Source of the DNA: Primulina eburnea
Lineage: Eukaryota; Streptophyta; Magnoliopsida; Lamiales; Gesneriaceae
Reading direction: 5' to 3'
NCBI RefSeq assembly: GCF_022965805.1
Contig: NC_133108.1
Location: 45,144,051-45,208,050, forward strand
Length of the DNA stretch: 64,000 nucleotides
Shown here: positions 34,977 to 47,450 of the stretch, piece after piece
Layout: each line of letters begins with the position of its first letter
Position numbering within the stretch: the stretch's first letter is position 1
The notes under the pieces: model-generated
The model's input: only the letters and a program-made list of their open reading frames with translations
The model's database searches: none
Told to the model about the DNA's origin: nothing
Translations under genes and position numbers: made by a program

Positions 34977-35366
34977 ATGATGGGTCCAACTTGTGGAAGA
35001 AGGACAAGAAAATCAACAGCAAGAAGAAGAACCCACTTCAACAAACATATTCGAAGTTCCAATGATATTCAAGAAAAATCAGCAGTTTCTCCAGCTAATT
35101 CTCCGGTGGCGCTTGCAGCAGACTCCGCGCAAATCGAGGGCTCCGAGGATATGAAAGTTGTTGATGTAGAAATGTCTAGTAGCAGCTCTTGCTCGACCCC
35201 GAAAGCTGAGAGATTTCGAATTCCGGAGATAAAAACTTGCCCTCCAGCACCAAAGAAGAGGAGAATAATCACCAGCTGTTCTTTACAAAGAACTCCAATA
35301 GCGTTTTTCAATCCTCCAGACATAGAGCTCTTCTTTTATCTCGCCCTTCGTGGTGTTTCAGCTTGA
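34977..35366 (+). CDS. SMR: SIAMESE-related cyclin-dependent kinase inhibitor (SMR9/SMR13-like)
   Basis: A single-exon frame of 129 residues. The N-terminus is basic (GRRTRKSTARRR). The core at about residues 71-93 carries the SMR signature, CSTPKAE followed by RIPEIKTCPPAPKKRR. The C-terminal block FFNPPDIELFFYLALR (about residues 109-125) is in the position of the cyclin-binding end of the family. SMR proteins are plant-specific nuclear inhibitors that bind CDK-cyclin complexes and favour the switch from mitosis to endoreduplication, often on stress or developmental cues. Length and single-exon structure fit the family. The second ATG (codon 2) could also serve as start. The SMR9/SMR13 assignment is from memory of the basic N-terminus and FF-PPD-E-FF end and is less certain than the family. 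Confidence 0.85.
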   Translation: MMGPTCGRRTRKSTARRRTHFNKHIRSSNDIQEKSAVSPANSPVALAADSAQIEGSEDMKVVDVEMSSSSSCSTPKAERFRIPEIKTCPPAPKKRRIITSCSLQRTPIAFFNPPDIELFFYLALRGVSA

Positions 35367-36369
35367 TTAATTAGAATCCATATGTTCTCGTGGAGTATTA
35401 AGCAATCTATACGTAGTTTTTTATGGATTGATTTAAGTTTTTGCAGGCTTGTTTGATAATTTTGATAGTGTGATACTAGCTAGAGTGGTTTCTTGAGAAT
35501 TTAGTGTTGTAGTTATTGATCAAGCTTTCTTTAAGTGTGATGATTTTAGATTGTTTTCTTGTGTGCAGATTTGAGCTAAATTTAGCTGGGCTTGCGCTTC
35601 ATGTTTTTATTAGTATATATATATATATATATCAAATTAATTGTATTTGAATTCCAAAGAGCTAACTAAATCGTAATTATTTTGTGTTCTTTATTTCAAG
35701 AACATGATTATAGTTGGTTATTTAATTTGTTTATAAAGTCAACCAGACATCATTCTTTGTTTGATGTTGCCTAGCTAGCTTACGTCTATTTCATAAAGTT
35801 CATTTAAAATTCGGTTGAAGGTTTCCCAGATGCAACAAATTGTCATCATTTATATATATAGTTGGAGTCGTGACGTCTCGTGCGAGTCTTTGGTAAGTAA
35901 TGTCTAGGGATTATTATATGATCACGTCTTGGGATACGGTAATATTTTTAGTATTACTTGTGCGATTGTTTCACGGTCTAACTAGATATTCATCTTATAA
36001 AATTGTGCAATTGTTTCATGGTTTTTTTTTATTTTTTGTTCTAAGATAAGATAATTGTTCTTCAAATCAAACATTGGTGATAATACTAGTTATTTATATG
36101 TCCCAACAAAACTCATAAATAATACATCAACTAAATACCACTTTTCCATGACTATTCCGATCCTTAATATATTTATTATTGATTAAATTCATCAGACTAA
36201 GAGTTTAACTCAAGTTATCAACTCAAACCAACTACATATTTGAGCCATTAATTCCATTCAGAAATTTAAGTGAGAGTAGTCGAGAAATTCAGAACCATTA
36301 CTAAATGAAATCCATATTCCACGATCCGTGTTCAGTCTTTGAAACTCGTTTTCAGAAGACCGGAACATA

Positions 36370-36391
36370 CCCCCCCCCCCCCCCCCCCCCC
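36370..36391. repeat. Poly(C) homopolymer, 22 bases
   Basis: An uninterrupted run of 22 C on the plus strand, followed by tcccc, in AT-rich surroundings. Confidence 0.95.
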
Positions 36392-39050
36392 TCCCCAATT
36401 TGCCCCCTCTTTTTGATAACTTGCCAACCACTTCTTTCATTTTCAGATTTAGTATTCTGATAAATGGTAATACACCAACTCAAGGCAATGTCTTCTTCAA
36501 CTATCAGTAGCATGTGAAAAAGGCTTCCCATGAAAGTTCTTTCAAACTCTACTTTATATCCATCGAGGATTAGGACAGCATCCACGCACTCTGGCAATAT
36601 ATATAGCCATAGGCTGTTAGAATGCAAATATATATATCTTTAAATATTACATCAAAATTAAGCCATTTTTTTAATAAAAAAAAATCAATTTTGCACACCC
36701 TTGGCCTAGCCTAGGACAGCCTTATGCTCCGAGTGGAAACAATAGAAAATAATATATATGCGGGATGTTGGAGTCACATTTCTTTATTTTTTTAAAAAAA
36801 ACCAAAAAGCCTGTCGAGATTGATTACTGTTTTTGATATTGAAAGCTGAAATTGTTATGTCAGAATTTTAAATTTTGTCAGGTCGTGGGTATCTACATGT
36901 CTGATCTCACCCAACATCACCGAAGGAATCCAATGAAAATGCTCGATATATATTAATAAGGATGATTTTTTTTTTTTATTATTTATCCAAAAAAGTTTCA
37001 TTCCATATATTTTGACTTGTTATTTTCATACATGTTGGGAACCGTTGGGACTTGGGATTTGAAAATTACTCTTAAATGTATGTATAATTTACCCGAAAAC
37101 CTATTTCTCAATCCGACTTACATTATTATACTAAATTAATAATTTCGATAAGATAATAAAATTATAGTCTCGTGAGTATCATAAATTAATAATTATCTAA
37201 AATTACAAACATGATAAAGGAAAATTTAGAAAAATATAATTATATTATTGTTTGTTTGTTTTATTAAATTTGATTTTATTGATTTTTTTATAACATTAAT
37301 TTTATTTTATTAGTCAATACAATGAATATTATTTAATTATTAAAAACATCGAATACAGCTTACTTATTTTTCTATATATAGATGTACAATGAAATTTTTT
37401 TATATATTAATACAAAGAATATAATACAATATTGATGAAACATAATGAATTTTTATGTAATTAAATTTTTGTTCGTTGAATTAAAAAAAATATTTAATAT
37501 AATAAATTATTAATTTATTGTTTAATTAATATCTCTCTAAATTAATAAAATATCATGGTCCCAACATTATTAATTTATATAAGTTTTACTTTATTAAAAA
37601 AGTTGGATTTTTTCTAATTGTTCTAATTACGTATAAATTAATGGTATTATGATTTAAATTCATTTACTCTACATCGAAAAATTAATATGAATTTCTCTTT
37701 ATCAAGAATTCTAATTATAAAATAATTAACAAGCTATTTATGTTAGTAGTGCTCTGAAGTGGGTGATTATGAGGAGCATAATTATGTTTTTGCCACTAAT
37801 TTGTTTAATGAGAGTAGGAAACTTTTAATGGCATGTTGCTAATTTTTTTTAAAAAAATATAGTTTGACGTAGTTTTCAATATAAATAAGAAGAATTAATA
37901 TAAAATAAAAAAAATTATTAGAAAAATACGTAGATAAATAAAAAAAAATAGATATTTAGGCAAGAAAAAAAGAAAAAAAAAAATGCCACACATAAATTTT
38001 TGACTTTATTTATTAGAATGATTGTAAATGGACAGCGGCATTCATTAGAAGCCCCTCAATTCTTGTTGAATGAAGCCCTCTCTCTCCCTACCCATTTTGG
38101 ATTTGAATTTTCATTGTAATTAGAATGTATTATTATTACTAGTTACTCTGCATGTGTGTGTAAAATCTTTTTTATCATTATGGATAGATTAAAGTGAAAT
38201 TTGACAAATTATGAAGGGACTAAATTGATATTTGAATGGTTGAAATAAAAAAAATAAAAATAAAGTGTGTGTTGAAATTAAAAAAAAACAAACAAAAATG
38301 TAATATTAGTATCATATAAAGGTAAATTGAAAAAAAAAAATTGGTGCTTTTTCTTGATAGTTGTTATCATGTTCTCACATTTAATAATAATAATAATAAT
38401 AATAATAATATAGATAATATAAATGGCAAATCTTATCAATTTCATAATCACCTTTAGCATTCCTGTTACGTTCTAGGCTATTCGTAAATTCATATGACTG
38501 CATTGGCAGGTGCGAGAGGCATGAGTGGATTCTTGGAATGAGGATTTGATCATCATTCATTCACTTTATTTGTTTTGTAATAATAATTTAAATAAAATAA
38601 AATAAAATAAAATAATGGATGCCCAGTTTGTCATAAAATACATTACTTTAAAGAGAGTATCAATCATGAGTACCATAATATTCCAATTCCATCAAACAAT
38701 TGGTAGAGTCTCAACTCTTTTCTTTAGCTTTCGGGTCAAACACTTTTATTTTTCTCCCAATATTTCCAATTTCAACTTTTTTTGTTTTGTTATATTAAAA
38801 CATAGTGTGATATATCATCGACACCATGTCAGCGAAGTACGAGAAAATAACTAAAATTGCACAATAAGATTCTCATGTTTTATGTTATCGACCAAGTATT
38901 TCATATACCAGTGTTTCAGATTCGTAATTAATTTCGTAAGAATTAAAACGGTGCTTTTTTCTAATTTTCTCAATTTCACCAAATTTACAAGTACTTTAGT
39001 GGACTGTTAGTTGTGCCAATATCAGTCTTCAGTAGCCTGAATAATTAATT

Positions 39051-39126
39051 TGAAAGCCCAACGAAATTAGTTTGGAAGCCCAACTAAATTAGTTTTGAAG
39101 CCCAACTAAATTAGTTTGGAAGCCCA
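39051..39126. repeat. Tandem repeat of about 24 bp (aagcccaactaaattagttt)
   Basis: Four imperfect copies in a row, differing by single bases and one-base indels. No coding role is apparent. Confidence 0.8.
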
Positions 39127-39758
39127 AATTTTATTCATAAGTAATTGAAGTTAGAAGATGACGAGCTCCAAAGTAGCTAGTGACACGACACGTGAAAGGT
39201 AGGGCCCAACTCACCCCGAAGAAAACAAAAACAAAGATACTCTCCTAAATTCTGCACTGAAAGTTGAAACATAGATAGACTCCCGCGTCAACACACATTG
39301 ACTTGGAATTCTCTCCGAATAACAATAACCCGTTCTGCTTCTCGATTGGTGATTTTTTGTGTATTTTCTTCAAGCTATCACTTGCATAAATTCTCCCTCG
39401 GTGTATTTGTGACTTTAATCGTGTTTGGTTTGTTCACATATAAATTATACGTTTATTATTGTGATTGGGTTAAAATAAAAAAAGAGAGAAAAGTATTTGG
39501 AAAATATCAAGGAAGGATGAAAAGTTTGGGCCAATGGGACTAGCAATAGTATTTACCTAAACGTTTAAAATTTTCACAAGAGTTAGCTTCTAGGAATCAA
39601 AATGGATCCACTTTTGTGGGATTTCATGTTCAACAAAAATAGGTGGAGGGTTGGGATGTATTTGTATTTTCTGATTACATTACCATTACCAGATTGATTG
39701 ACTTGCTTCAACCACACCCACCACCCTCCTTCACGGTCTCTACCAAAAAGGTGAAACA

Positions 39759-40379
39759 ATGGCCATGTCCAGTCTTCCACTACTTCTCCTCCTCCTACTC
39801 CTCGCCGCCGCCGCCGCCGCTCGCCCTTGTAAAACTATATTCTATTTCTCTACCACCACTGAGACCAGCTATTACCTCCTTCGAAACCCTATTCCTAATT
39901 CCCTCTTCCAGAACCCACGCTATCTCACTCTCGTGTTCACCACCACCACCACCACCACCACCAGTCCCGCTTCTCAAGTAACGGACCGCCTATCCTCTAT
40001 GAGTTTTGATTCCGTCAATCCCTTGGATTTCGAGTCAGATTCTGATTCGGAGTCATCATCGACGATGACGTCATCTAATTTACCTATTAAGTTTTACTCC
40101 TCCGTCTTCAATTCAATTCGCGAACGCACCAGGGACATCATGAGCGTCGTTGGGGCTCTGTTGTTCGGAGTCGCGTGTGGGGCTCTCACCGCCACGACTG
40201 TGTACTTTCTTTGGGCCCTATTCTCTCCCGGGCGTTTCGAGTTTGATGATTTTTCTTCGTCTCACGACGACGACGTCACCACTGCGAAGAAGTTTGGCTA
40301 TGTAGCAGTTGCAACGCAGCCTAAGGTGGTTGACGATGACATTAGGACGCCCGTGCCACTGGCCAAGGAGGTCGTTTGA
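39759..40379 (+). CDS. Small secreted-pathway membrane protein of unknown function
   Basis: An intact single-exon frame of 206 residues. It starts with a clear signal-peptide-like stretch: MAMSSLP, eight leucines, then an alanine run ending in ARP. A variable Thr/Ser-rich region follows, with a (Thr)8 run coded by an ACC/CCA repeat at about 39939-39962. An acidic serine patch comes next (DFESDSDSESSS). At about residues 115-155 lies the best-conserved-looking part, RERTRDIMSVVGALLFGVAC followed by a hydrophobic segment ending in FLWALF, probably one transmembrane helix. The tail is acidic (HDDDV) and ends PLAKEVV. The RERTRDI block and helix recall an uncharacterised plant-specific family; no function is known to me. 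Either ATG (39759 or 39765) could be used. Good codon bias and higher GC than the flanks support a real gene. Confidence 0.82.
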   Translation: MAMSSLPLLLLLLLLAAAAAARPCKTIFYFSTTTETSYYLLRNPIPNSLFQNPRYLTLVFTTTTTTTTSPASQVTDRLSSMSFDSVNPLDFESDSDSESSSTMTSSNLPIKFYSSVFNSIRERTRDIMSVVGALLFGVACGALTATTVYFLWALFSPGRFEFDDFSSSHDDDVTTAKKFGYVAVATQPKVVDDDIRTPVPLAKEVV

Positions 40380-41939
40380 TGATTGTTTTGATTATTATAT
40401 GTGCGTTTTTTGTTAAAGTTATGAACCTATGGAAGGAAATGTTTATTATTTTACCGTAAAAAATTAGTGCAAAATGTTGATATGTTTTTACCATTTTCGC
40501 TCCTGCAAATTGTTAATTGATGGTCTTGGAATATTATGGATTCATCCTGTACTTTTGGGTTTATGTTTCCCTTCCTTGGTTTTTTCGTTTTTTGTCGGTT
40601 TAAATGCTTGGTATGGGGCTAACTATGGTGTTTTTGGCGTACTTTGTGGTAAAAGTGTATTATTTATGATGTCTCTTGCTGTATCTATATAGGACGAAAG
40701 CCTGGTCAAGTTATGAGGTGCCCGCTAAGGAACAAAATATCATAATGCTCTCCTAATTGTCAAAGGTTGTGATATTAAACTATGCGGTAGCTTTTATTTG
40801 TAAGCGCTGTATTTGTATTCTGTGGTGGTCATCCCTGCCTCTCTGTTGCCCATTCAACAAAAGTCTTTGTTATTTGGGACCTTTCCAGACCACCCCATAC
40901 ATCAATGGCTAACTGATTCGTGGAGTCAGGCAGCTATTATTATGTGAGCCCTTCGTTTTTATGATCTTTTCGGCAGCTTTGAAGCTTTATTGCCTCAGCA
41001 GTATGTTGCTAAGAATCGTCGATTGGTGAAATTTTCACAGGAGATTTTACTCAGACACCGTGGTCATTGAAAGAGTGAGTGATCGATCTGTTCCTAAGTG
41101 GACGTTTTGTTGTTAAAAAAAAAAAAAGGTGGACGTTTTGTTGTTATTGGAGCGACAACCATAATTGTTCTTCTAATTCTTGTACAAGATGATTGGTCCA
41201 TAAGAATTACTTTGTTCCCTATGCAAGAGACGGAGATGGCAAAATTTGAATGGAAGGTTTGGTGTGCTTTCTGGATTTGTGGACAGAGATCTCTTTTGTT
41301 TCTATGTTTGTTGCTCGCTTATGCTTCTTTTCTGCTTATGGTTCTTTTCTTATGCAAACGAGGTGGAATCTTTTGTGGACTCGTTTTAGGTAGTTGGTTA
41401 AATCGAGTCTGAATTTGTCTGAATTTATAAAGGGGAAAGAAAAAGAAACCAATTTCATTGAACACGGTGGTCGTTTGAGTGATTCAACTCATTTTGATGC
41501 TGCAGATTTTCTGAATGATTTACATGAAAATGATCAATATATTGGTGGAATTGAAATGTAAAATTTTTATTTTTCATTATTCATATGTTAATATTTTATT
41601 ATATAATTATGATATGTTTTTTATTTTTCAATAAATTACATATGTATTGTCAGTAATTTTTTTTCATTGCATATTTTTTTTAAGTTCAAATATAGAAACT
41701 CCAATGAATAAAACTAAACAAAAAATTAATCACATGGAAGTTTGCATACTTGATAGGCTAATAGTGGTACAGCGCACATTATTCTCTGAGATAAAAGATA
41801 TTTTTTGCAACTAAAATCAACAAAAACAATGGTAAATACAATACCAAGTCCTGTAGACTTGATAAAAGGTTGTGGTAAATAACATTTTTTGTTATCTATT
41901 GGTACAAAATGTCTGATAAATGATGCTTTGTATTCATCA
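40380..41939. other. Intergenic region with no recognised gene
   Basis: The start is the probable 3' UTR of the preceding gene. An open frame at 41098-41412 encodes hydrophobic residues but has no recognisable domain and follows a homopolymer A run; I do not call it a gene. Confidence 0.4.
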
Positions 41940-43640
41940 CAATCGAAAAAAATTTGTTGAGTTTTAATGACATATATTCCTCTGAGTATGATATTCAGAC
42001 AATAAATGAAGAAAATGAGAAATATATGTGTTTTATCCCATATAAATTAAGAATGAAATATGTAGTTGAAAAACTACCGATGTTCCTTACTGGATTGCAT
42101 TATACATATATAAGTTCAATTGAATCAAACATGGTAGTTGATAATTCTTCAATAATGATTAATTCGCATGATCGATTAGGACATCCTGATTTAACAATGA
42201 TGCGAAAAATTATAGAAAATACATATGGTTATCCGCTGAAAGACCTGAAGATCTTTCAAAATAATAAGTTTAAATGCAAATCATATTTTCTTGGAAAACT
42301 TATTATAATACTATCACTAGCTAAAATCCAAACTGAATTACATATATTTCTTGAACATATTCAGGGTGATATTTGTGAGACAATTCATCCGTCATGTGAA
42401 CCATTTAGATATTTTATGGTATTGATCGATGACTCCAGCAGATGGTCACATTATGTTTATTATCAACTCGGAATGTGACATTTGCAAGATTACTTGTTCA
42501 AATAATAAAATTGCGGAATCAATTTCCCGATCATACAATCAAGAAAATTAAACTTGATAATGCTGGTGAATTTACTTCCCAGACTTTCAATGATTATTGT
42601 ATGTCAATGGAAATCACTATTGAGCATCATGTTGCTCATGTGCATACACAAAATGGATTAGATGAATAATTGATTAAACGTCTACAACTGATTGCTAGAC
42701 CAATGATTATGAAAACAAAACTCCCTATTTTTATATGGGGACATGTAATTTTATATGCTGCTGCATTAATTCGCATCAGACCAAATGCATATAATAAATA
42801 CTTATCATTGCAGCTTGCCTTTGGTAAAGAACCAGACATTTCTCATCTGAAATTTTTGGATGTATGATAAATGTGCCTATTGCACCACCTCAACGAACAA
42901 AAATGAGACCTCAAAGAAAGATCGGAATTTATGTTGGTTATGATAGTCCATCAATCATTCGATATCTTGAGTCTCAAATAGACGACGTGTTTACAACACA
43001 TTTTGTCGATTGTCATTTTAATGAGGAAATATTCTCAATATTAGAGGGAGAAAAGAAACATATCGAAAAGAAAATTACATGATATACGTCATCATTGTTA
43101 CATATAGATCCAAGAACTAAACAATGTGAAAAAGATGTACAACAAATTGTGTACTTGCAAAGAATAACAAAACAAATTTCAGATGCATTTGTAGATACAA
43201 AAAGGGTCACTAAATCATATATACATGATGTAAATGCCCCTACTCGAATTGAAATTCCAAAGAAACAAATTGAAGACACTCATGATGTCATTAAACGTTG
43301 AAGCATGGAAGGCCAATCGGTTCCAAAGATAAAAATCATCGAAAAGAAAAAGCATAGAGAAACACGATGATCATAAAATAAAGAATAATATTCCGGCAAA
43401 AATTCATACTGATGAAAATGTTCCGTCAGAACCACAAACTGATGAGAATCGTGAAATCTCTATCAATAATATTAATACTGAAAAAATATTGAAATCGAAA
43501 AGATATAAAAGAAATTGATGAGATATTTTCTTACAATGTGGCATTTGACATCATAAATGACAATGAAGATCATGAACCAAAATCTTTTGGTGAGTGTAAA
43601 AATCGACAGGACTGAATAAAACCGAAAGGTTTTTTCCTAG
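41940..43640 (+). pseudogene. Ty1/copia pol remnant (pre-integrase and integrase core)
   Basis: Consecutive plus-strand frames broken by stops and shifts (41954-42478, 42442-42669, 42670-42867, 42864-43082, 43095-43301) together read like the middle of a copia polyprotein. Marks are the GAG-pre-integrase block (HDRLGHPDLTMMRKI), the integrase first Asp (GDICETIHPSCEPFRYFMV), the second Asp block (KLDNAGEFTSQTFNDYC), the third-residue block (HTQNGLDE, then a stop), and the following region PPQRTKMRPQRKIGIYVGYD and SIIRYLE. Protease, reverse transcriptase and gag were not found. The copy has at least four frame breaks and is old. A 3' terminal piece with a polypurine-like tract follows at 43836. 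Confidence 0.85.
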
Positions 43641-43835
43641 TAAGGTTTTTAACGAGGCAGTATAAAAACACGTAATAAAAACAATCATTATATCACGATC
43701 ATCATCACAAGAGAAAATGTTGAAAATAAAGAGTTGAAATTATTTAATGTTGAAAATAAGAGTTGTAAATATTGAAAATTAGTGTGTGATAATGTATCTA
43801 ATGATGTAATTTCATTCATTTTGTCAGTTTTAAAC

Positions 43836-44177
43836 GTAATTTCATTCATTTAAATGTTCCTCCATCATTTCACTCGTCGTCATTTTTTTTGCGGGGGTGC
43901 TATTGATGATATGGTAAAAATCATATCATTAATTATATTTTAGAGATATTACAAAATATTGCATTGATATGCACAAATCTAGTTGTCATATATTACAAAA
44001 TTCCATATCATCTAAGACTCAACACCTATAAATAAAGGTCTCCTAACCCTAATCAATGTACGCTTTTATCTACAATTATTTGCGCCAGTCTTATATTTTT
44101 CTCTCAAAAATACTATATTGAAGAAATTGGTTCGTGATCATCGTTTCAAGGTATTTTATTGGGTGCGAATTTTTTTA
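43836..44177 (+). repeat. Copia 3' end and partial LTR, copy 1
   Basis: It starts gtaatttcattcatttaaat, has a purine tract (tgcgggggtgc near 43890) followed by tattgatgatatgg, which is probably the LTR start, and a TATA-like cctataaataaagg near 44028. It matches 47451-47893, except that about 95 bp after ctatattga are absent here. Similarity ends at gcgaatttttt. Confidence 0.75.
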
Positions 44178-46190
44178 TCACATCAACGACGCCGTATATG
44201 AGAACCTACTATAATGATTTGTTTTCTATCCGGGGGAATTAAGAAGAAGAACCAAAGAAAAAACCTACAGCCGAACCTCATCACAGACATGAAACAAAAC
44301 AATTTACGTCGCAATTCCCCCACCAAGCCGTCACTTCGGGGTACCCACCCATGATTTCTTAACCAACCAGCAAAATCAAGCAAAAAATATAGTCCCCAGC
44401 GCATATCCGGTCGTCACTCAACCCGCCGCTTCTAGAATTTGACAAGAAGGCTCCACGTAGCCTGTTTCTTGACAATTTGCTGCATTCGCTATCATGCTCA
44501 CTGCTGAGAACCATAGTTCGAGCCTTCAACCATAAACACTCTGCACCACGAGCCTCACAAATTTCATGTTGGGTTTTCATTGGAGCCATCGTATCCCCTC
44601 GAGATATAAGGGACGCTGAACTTCTTAAGCTCAAGACCTTTTGTGTTATATCTTGTGTTATATCTCATATTCGTACAAAAAATTTCACGCACTCTACCTT
44701 ACCAATTTCTCTCATCTTGGCTTGGGTCTTTCAATTACTGGCTTGCGATTAAATTTTATTTGCTACGCACCCAGTGGCGTAGTCACAGTCCATGACACCG
44801 GGCTCTCTGTACAACAAGGGACAACAAGAAAATTTCATCACCGTGTGCAGCCACCGTCCTCCTCACTCATATTACTCTATCAAAGATTAGGTTGCAAATC
44901 CATCTCCGAGGCATGCGCTATATATTTTTCTAATGGTGTGGCTTTGAAGCTCCACCTATCGGCTCGCTACTTCAGAAGATAAGTGTTAATTGTTTTTACT
45001 GCTCAATTATGCTAAATATTATTTTATAAATTATGTTTCGTGGTTGACATAGGGACGTTTATCATTTGATAAATATGGATACACCCACTCACGTCCTAAA
45101 AGGTTGAAACACCAAAATATTTATTTTCCATGTGATATTTTGACCTCACCACTCGAAACAAATTAATTATGTAGTTAATTCTACATGTACTATGTATACT
45201 TGGTTTTGAGTTATATGCATTAAAAAGTAAGATTTCTTGAACGACCGCGCGAGATTCATTAATGTTGTTATATGCACTCGCATGACTATATTTTTGTGAA
45301 TTATTTTAGCACAAGTGAGTTTAAGAGAAGCTAAGGGCTTCTTTAGTTAGCTTAGAAGGAAGGTTTGAATTGATTGACTGCACCAGTATCTTTAAGTTAC
45401 TTTTAACCAACTTATGCATATTCTTTGACAATCTATAATGTCTCAAGAGCCAACCTTTATCATTATGCTAGGTTGCTCCCTTGTAGGTTGTACGTGTAAG
45501 ATTACCTATCGCTCCATTGTTACTCATCTATGCTAATTTATTTGCCTTGAACCACCAAAATCGAACTAGGTGGATTTTTCGAATTGAGTTATCCGTTTAT
45601 TGATTTCGGAAATCAGATTATTCGTTAGGATTCATTGACTTTTTGGATCTCCATAGCTAAAGTATGCTGAAATTTTACTCTTTCATGTTTCCCTTGTCGA
45701 TTTGATAGAGCCGTGATGATTCAACTGAATTTTATTATGTTGGGGACTAAGTTAACTCAACTTCAGTATGACCCATATACTGTTTTGTTTATTTTTAATA
45801 TAACTAGCTGCATGAGCTTGAGAACGAATTTCATGTGATATTTTACATTTTTATGATGAGTTGTTTAATCTGATCCACATAAGCCCAACCTCGTACATAA
45901 TTTCATCGATTACTTGTCATGCTTGATTTTGTTAAAATCATGATATTTTTCTCGCTATGTTTGAAGCTTTACAAAGCTGAGACTATTTTATCCATAAGAT
46001 AAGTTTCATGTACTTGAGATTTTATTATTATCTGAACAAGGATTTTTTATAATAAATTTCTTATGTTGCATCATCCATTTAAAATATTTGAGATAATTAT
46101 ATTTGGCTCTCTTTTGTCTCGTTTCTTGTGCTTCATTGCAGTGTCCTACAGCATGCTCGATGCACCGTGCCTGGGCTCAACTCATGTGAT
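44178..46190. other. Region with no recognised gene between the two copia ends
   Basis: Minus-strand frames at 44183-44634 are comparatively GC-rich and could be a fragment of a captured or broken gene, but I cannot name it. The rest is AT-rich without a coding signal. Confidence 0.35.
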
Positions 46191-46204
46191 TTTCACTAGC
46201 AGGC

Positions 46205-46650
46205 ACCCCAGTTCGGCACCTCAGCAAGCCCGACCTTGCTCAGCACCTCAGTAAGTCCAACTTTGTTTGGCAATTGCATAAGCCCGACTTTGCTCGGCAC
46301 CTCAGTAAGCTTGACCCTGCTCGGCACCTCAGTAAGCCCGACCCTGCTGGCACCTCAGTAATTCCAAGTCTGCTTGGCAATTACATAAGCCCGACCGTGC
46401 TCGGCACCTCAGTAAGCCCAACCTTGCTCGACACCTCAGTAAGTCCCACTCTGCTTGGAAATTACATAAGCCCGACCTTGCTCGCACCTCAGTAAGCCCA
46501 ACTCTGCTTGGCAATTACATAAGCCCGACCTTGCTCGGCACCTCAGTAAGCCTAACTCTGCTTTGGCAAATATACAAGTCCGACCTCGCGCTCGGCACTC
46601 AGTAAGTCCAACTCTGCCTGGCAAACATATAAGCTCGTCCTCGCACTCGA
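46205..46650. repeat. Minisatellite with 27-bp unit
   Basis: About 15 imperfect copies of cagtaagcccgaccttgctc plus ggcacct, alternating in part with a variant cagtaagtccaactctgctt plus ggcaatta, giving a 54-bp higher-order period. Chance open frames run through it on both strands. Confidence 0.88.
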
Positions 46651-46659
46651 TGAAATTAA

Positions 46660-47120
46660 TTTGATTCTCAATCTACTGCTCTTTATTTGAGCTCGATATT
46701 CAACATACTATTATCTATAGCTCTTTATTTGAGCTCGGTTTTTTAGCAGAATATGATCTATAGCTCTTTATTTGAGCTCGATTTTCAGCTGACTATTATC
46801 TACAGCTCTTTATTTGAGCTCGATTTTCAAGAAGATCTTATCTATATCTCTTCATTTGAGCTCGATTTTCAGCATAATATGATCTATAGCTCTTTATTTG
46901 AGCTCGATTTTCAGCTGACTATTATCTACAACTCTTTATTTGAGCTCGATTTTCAAGAAGATCTTAACTATAGCTCTTCATTTGAGCTCGATTTTCAACA
47001 TGATCTTATCTATAACTCATCATTTTAGCTCGGTTATTAGCAGGATATTCTTTATGACTCTTCATCTGAGCTCGACTTTCAGCAGGTATCAATCAACAAC
47101 TCTTATTTGAGTATGACTTC
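46660..47120. repeat. Minisatellite with 42-bp unit
   Basis: About ten copies of a unit built on ctctttatttgagctcgatt plus ttcag and a variable tail. Three tail types recur in order, so a 126-bp higher-order repeat is visible between 46753 and 47028. It stays open in one plus-strand frame there because the unit is a multiple of three. Confidence 0.88.
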
Positions 47121-47450
47121 CAAACAGCTCAGATCATCATATCAAACTGTATTTTGGTTCAGACTCTTAATCATGGCCTACTGAGACACGTACTATATTC
47201 TCGTGACAGTCGATATATCTCGAACATTTTATTTATGATGGTCTCGACATCTTGACCCGACTTCTTATTGAGAAGTATAGCCACTCTTGGCTATTTTGAC
47301 TTTCTAGTGACTCAACAGAAAAGATCATTTGACTATCAGATGACTACATTGGCCACTTAATTTGGCTCACATCAGAAAGCACACTCCATAACAAATGCTC
47401 AAAGGATATTATTACACACAACTGGAATATTATCTTAAACACTCTAAAAT

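Larger units (their letters stand above)
35367..39758. other. AT-rich intergenic region between the SMR and membrane-protein genes
   Basis: The first few hundred bases are the probable SMR 3' UTR. No gene was recognised. Simple-sequence features: (TA)n at 35617-35633, a C22 homopolymer at 36370-36391, (TAA)n near 38382-38411, an AAATA-type run near 38592-38613, and about four copies of a 24-bp unit (aagcccaactaaattagttt) at 39051-39126. Confidence 0.5.

Noticed and set aside
41098..41412. 104-codon hydrophobic frame
   Set aside because: No family resemblance, starts beside an A-run, and composition matches the surrounding noncoding DNA.
46205..46650. Regular direct repeats that could suggest a CRISPR-like array
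   Set aside because: Units are contiguous and imperfect, with no unique spacers, and this is a plant nuclear sequence with transposons all around.
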